From JBFGFX01 sp965232455 (lineage in GTDB: Bacteria > Pseudomonadota > Gammaproteobacteria > Steroidobacterales > Woeseiaceae), in assembly GCA_965232455.1 (NCBI GenBank), contig OZ246981.1, positions 3,534,001-3,598,000 on the forward strand: a stretch of 64,000 nucleotides of DNA, given 5' to 3'. Below, piece after piece: positions 62,460 through 64,000 of the stretch (position 1 is its first letter; each line of letters opens with the position of its first letter). The notes below the pieces were generated by a model. That model worked only from the letters and a program-made list of their open reading frames with translations. It did no database searches and was not told where the DNA came from. The translations under genes were made by a program, and so were the position numbers.

Positions 62460-63776
62460 TCAGGAACCGCCTGTCCGCCCCCGTAGTGCGCGGATACCGC
62501 GCATGAGTGTTTCGCAAAACGGATCGACGTCGGCGCTGTCCATCACGGTCGAACAGACGCCGAGCATGCCTGGAGACAGCCAATACCCGTTCTGCACCAT
62601 GTACCGGTGCAATCCCGAACTACGGTACACGTGCCCCCGCTCGGCCAGGTCGTTCAATCCCGGCTCCGTGAACGACACGGCGAAGATCGAGTACTGGCCG
62701 CGCACGTCGCCTTCCGTGTCCGTGAGGCTCAGGACCTCCGCGCAGCCCTTCCTGAAGGACGCACCGAGATCGTTGAGCCTCGTAAACGCCTCGCCGGTCA
62801 TCATTCGCATCGCGGCATGGCCGGCGGCCATCGACACCGGATTCGCGTTGTAGGTACCGCCGTGGGGCAACCTGGCCTTACCCTCGCCGGTCTCGAAAAC
62901 CGACATGACGTCCGCGCTTCCCGCCACCGCGCCAACCGGAAAGCCGCCGCCGATGATTTTGCCGAGCGTGGTCAGCTGCGGTCTGAGGCCTCTGTCGCCC
63001 TGCACGCCCGCCGGTCCCGCGCGCAGCGCCACAACCTCGTCGGCGATGAACAGCGCTCCACTCGAGATGCAGAAGTTCTCGATCATCGCGAGAAATTCGT
63101 CTTCGGGCCTGAACCGCGACATGCCGATACCCAGCGGATCGACGAGCACGGCCGCGAGCTCATCGGCGTGTTCGTCGAGTATCCTACGCGCGACCGCCGG
63201 CTGGTTGAACGGGATGACGACGACGTTGTCCAGCACGCCCTGCGGCGTACCCTGAGCGTAGGCCCTGGCCGCCGGATCGCCGGCCGCCAGGTCCGTCGGC
63301 TCGACGCCCAGGCTCACCTCGGCGAAGTCGTAGGAGCCGTGATAGGCGTTTTCGCATTTCGCGATTTTCGACCGCCCGGTATAGGCGCGCGCCGCCTTTA
63401 TCGCCTTCATGACCGCTTCGGTGCCTGAATTCATGAATCGTATCTTGTCGAACGTGTCGGAGCGCCCGCACAGCAGCTCCGCCAGCTCGAATTCCGCCTC
63501 GCTGCCGAAGGAGTAGCCGGAGCCGCGTTCGATCTGCGCGATCGCCGCGCTGACGACGGTCGGGTGCGCGTGTCCGTGGATCATCGACGTATAGTTGTTG
63601 TTGAAATCGAAGAGGCGATTGCCGTCCACGTCGATCACGTATTTGCCCTGCGCCGCGCGCGCGTAAATCGAGTACGGGGCAATTCGGATGGTGCTCCGGG
63701 ACCCACCGTCGGTGAGCACCCCCTGTGCGCGGGCAAATAGCGCCGCGGACGTCGATTCCGGATTGGGATATCTCAC
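62460..63776 (-). CDS. Class III aminotransferase, GSA-aminomutase-like
   Basis: The 438-residue PLP enzyme follows glutamate-1-semialdehyde aminomutase: YVIDVDGNRLFDFNNNYTSM, FMNSGTEAVMKAIKAARAYTG, LFIADEVVALRAG, LTTLGKIIGGGFPVGAVAG with the PLP lysine, and HGGTYNANPVSMAAG. The neighbours are GSTs rather than haem genes, and the C-terminus differs from HemL, so it is probably an aminotransferase for another omega-amine or amino acid. The GTG at 63776 is the best start by length; open frame continues to 63923 without family similarity. Confidence 0.82.
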   Translation of the reverse strand: MRYPNPESTSAALFARAQGVLTDGGSRSTIRIAPYSIYARAAQGKYVIDVDGNRLFDFNNNYTSMIHGHAHPTVVSAAIAQIERGSGYSFGSEAEFELAELLCGRSDTFDKIRFMNSGTEAVMKAIKAARAYTGRSKIAKCENAYHGSYDFAEVSLGVEPTDLAAGDPAARAYAQGTPQGVLDNVVVIPFNQPAVARRILDEHADELAAVLVDPLGIGMSRFRPEDEFLAMIENFCISSGALFIADEVVALRAGPAGVQGDRGLRPQLTTLGKIIGGGFPVGAVAGSADVMSVFETGEGKARLPHGGTYNANPVSMAAGHAAMRMMTGEAFTRLNDLGASFRKGCAEVLSLTDTEGDVRGQYSIFAVSFTEPGLNDLAERGHVYRSSGLHRYMVQNGYWLSPGMLGVCSTVMDSADVDPFCETLMRGIRALRGRTGGS

Positions 63777-64000
63777 GACGGCAGTTCCGTCACCCGCTGG
63801 CCTGATCCTGCGAAGTCTAGCGCCGGGCCCGGTCCCGTCAAGCCTGTCATTCCGCAGTAACGCGAGCCTGGAACAATACACCGGTCTCGGGAGCGCTTGC
63901 GCTGCCTCGAGTTTCGGTGACACGGATGGCTATTGATTCAAGAGAGTGCGCTGATCGAGCGACGCGCATCACTTCGGTGCACAAACGCCGGTGGCGCGAA
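63777..64000. other. Terminal non-coding stretch
   Basis: The last 224 bases lie upstream of the aminotransferase. I see no gene, hairpin or repeat that can be supported. The minus-strand promoter of that gene should lie here. Confidence 0.5.

Noticed and set aside
62460..63776. HemL of the haem pathway
   Set aside because: It shares the fold, but the C-terminus and the neighbours do not support haem synthesis; the substrate is left open.

Overview
The window looks like about 64 kb of chromosome from a GC-rich, free-living, probably marine gammaproteobacterium. This is inferred from high-GC codon use, GTAGGAGC-type REP repeats like those of pseudomonads and xanthomonads, TtcA, a PEP-CTERM protein, DUF5916 and DUF6152 secreted proteins, many Tat-exported enzymes and Na+-coupled transporters. 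I see no rRNA, tRNA, prophage, insertion sequence or CRISPR array. Genes are dense and mostly in short operons.

Layout. 1-8115: galactoside utilisation island. A GH13 alpha-glucosidase (only its 5' end) diverges from an operon of GH36 alpha-galactosidase, GH42 beta-galactosidase, galK, galT and a sodium/sugar symporter. 8116-8594: intergenic region with two elaborate 87-nt hairpins that share an identical core but have unrelated stems. 8595-14771: YCII/ECF42 sigma pair, a secreted TPR/beta-propeller protein, then a GNAT acetyltransferase overlapping an acetylpolyamine-type deacetylase, and an NhaC antiporter. 14794-25568: dapF, alaX, PEP-CTERM protein, DUF418, a Tat-exported aminotransferase, a DUF5916 outer-membrane-type protein, and a DUF899/GFA operon opposed to its likely HxlR regulator. 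25557-32794: two-component system (NtrC-type regulator and kinase) divergent from a MacAB-like efflux operon that carries a good sigma-54 promoter. 32856-38392: light/DNA-repair cluster with two photolyase-family proteins, two SDR-type proteins and a DUF962 membrane protein. 38389-40923: LysR, azoreductase and pirin. 40981-51334: mixed housekeeping and envelope genes (DUF6498, S66 peptidase, beta-barrel, DUF4397 lipoprotein, exported FAH-fold enzyme, fungal-type cytosine deaminase, ttcA, beta-CASP nuclease, Host_attach protein, pcm, universal stress protein). 51481-60396: extracytoplasmic cluster of a Tat-exported ThDP enzyme, a monohaem cytochrome c and four secreted proteins of the DUF6152 and associated C-terminal type, interrupted by a GST and a serine hydrolase on the other strand. 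60414-63776: GNAT, two overlapping GSTs and a class III aminotransferase.

How the genes work together. The first island releases galactose from alpha- and beta-galactosides, imports sugar with Na+ and feeds it to the Leloir pathway; galE is not in the window. The kinase/regulator pair probably drives the efflux pump. The ThDP enzyme/cytochrome c/DUF6152 operon is the best candidate for an undescribed biochemical system: a cofactor-loaded 2-oxo-acid-type enzyme sent to the periplasm next to an electron carrier. The paired variable-stem hairpins at 8203-8433 are the most striking non-coding structure. REP elements occur as singles, perfect palindromes and inverted pairs, and one supplies the end of a reading frame.
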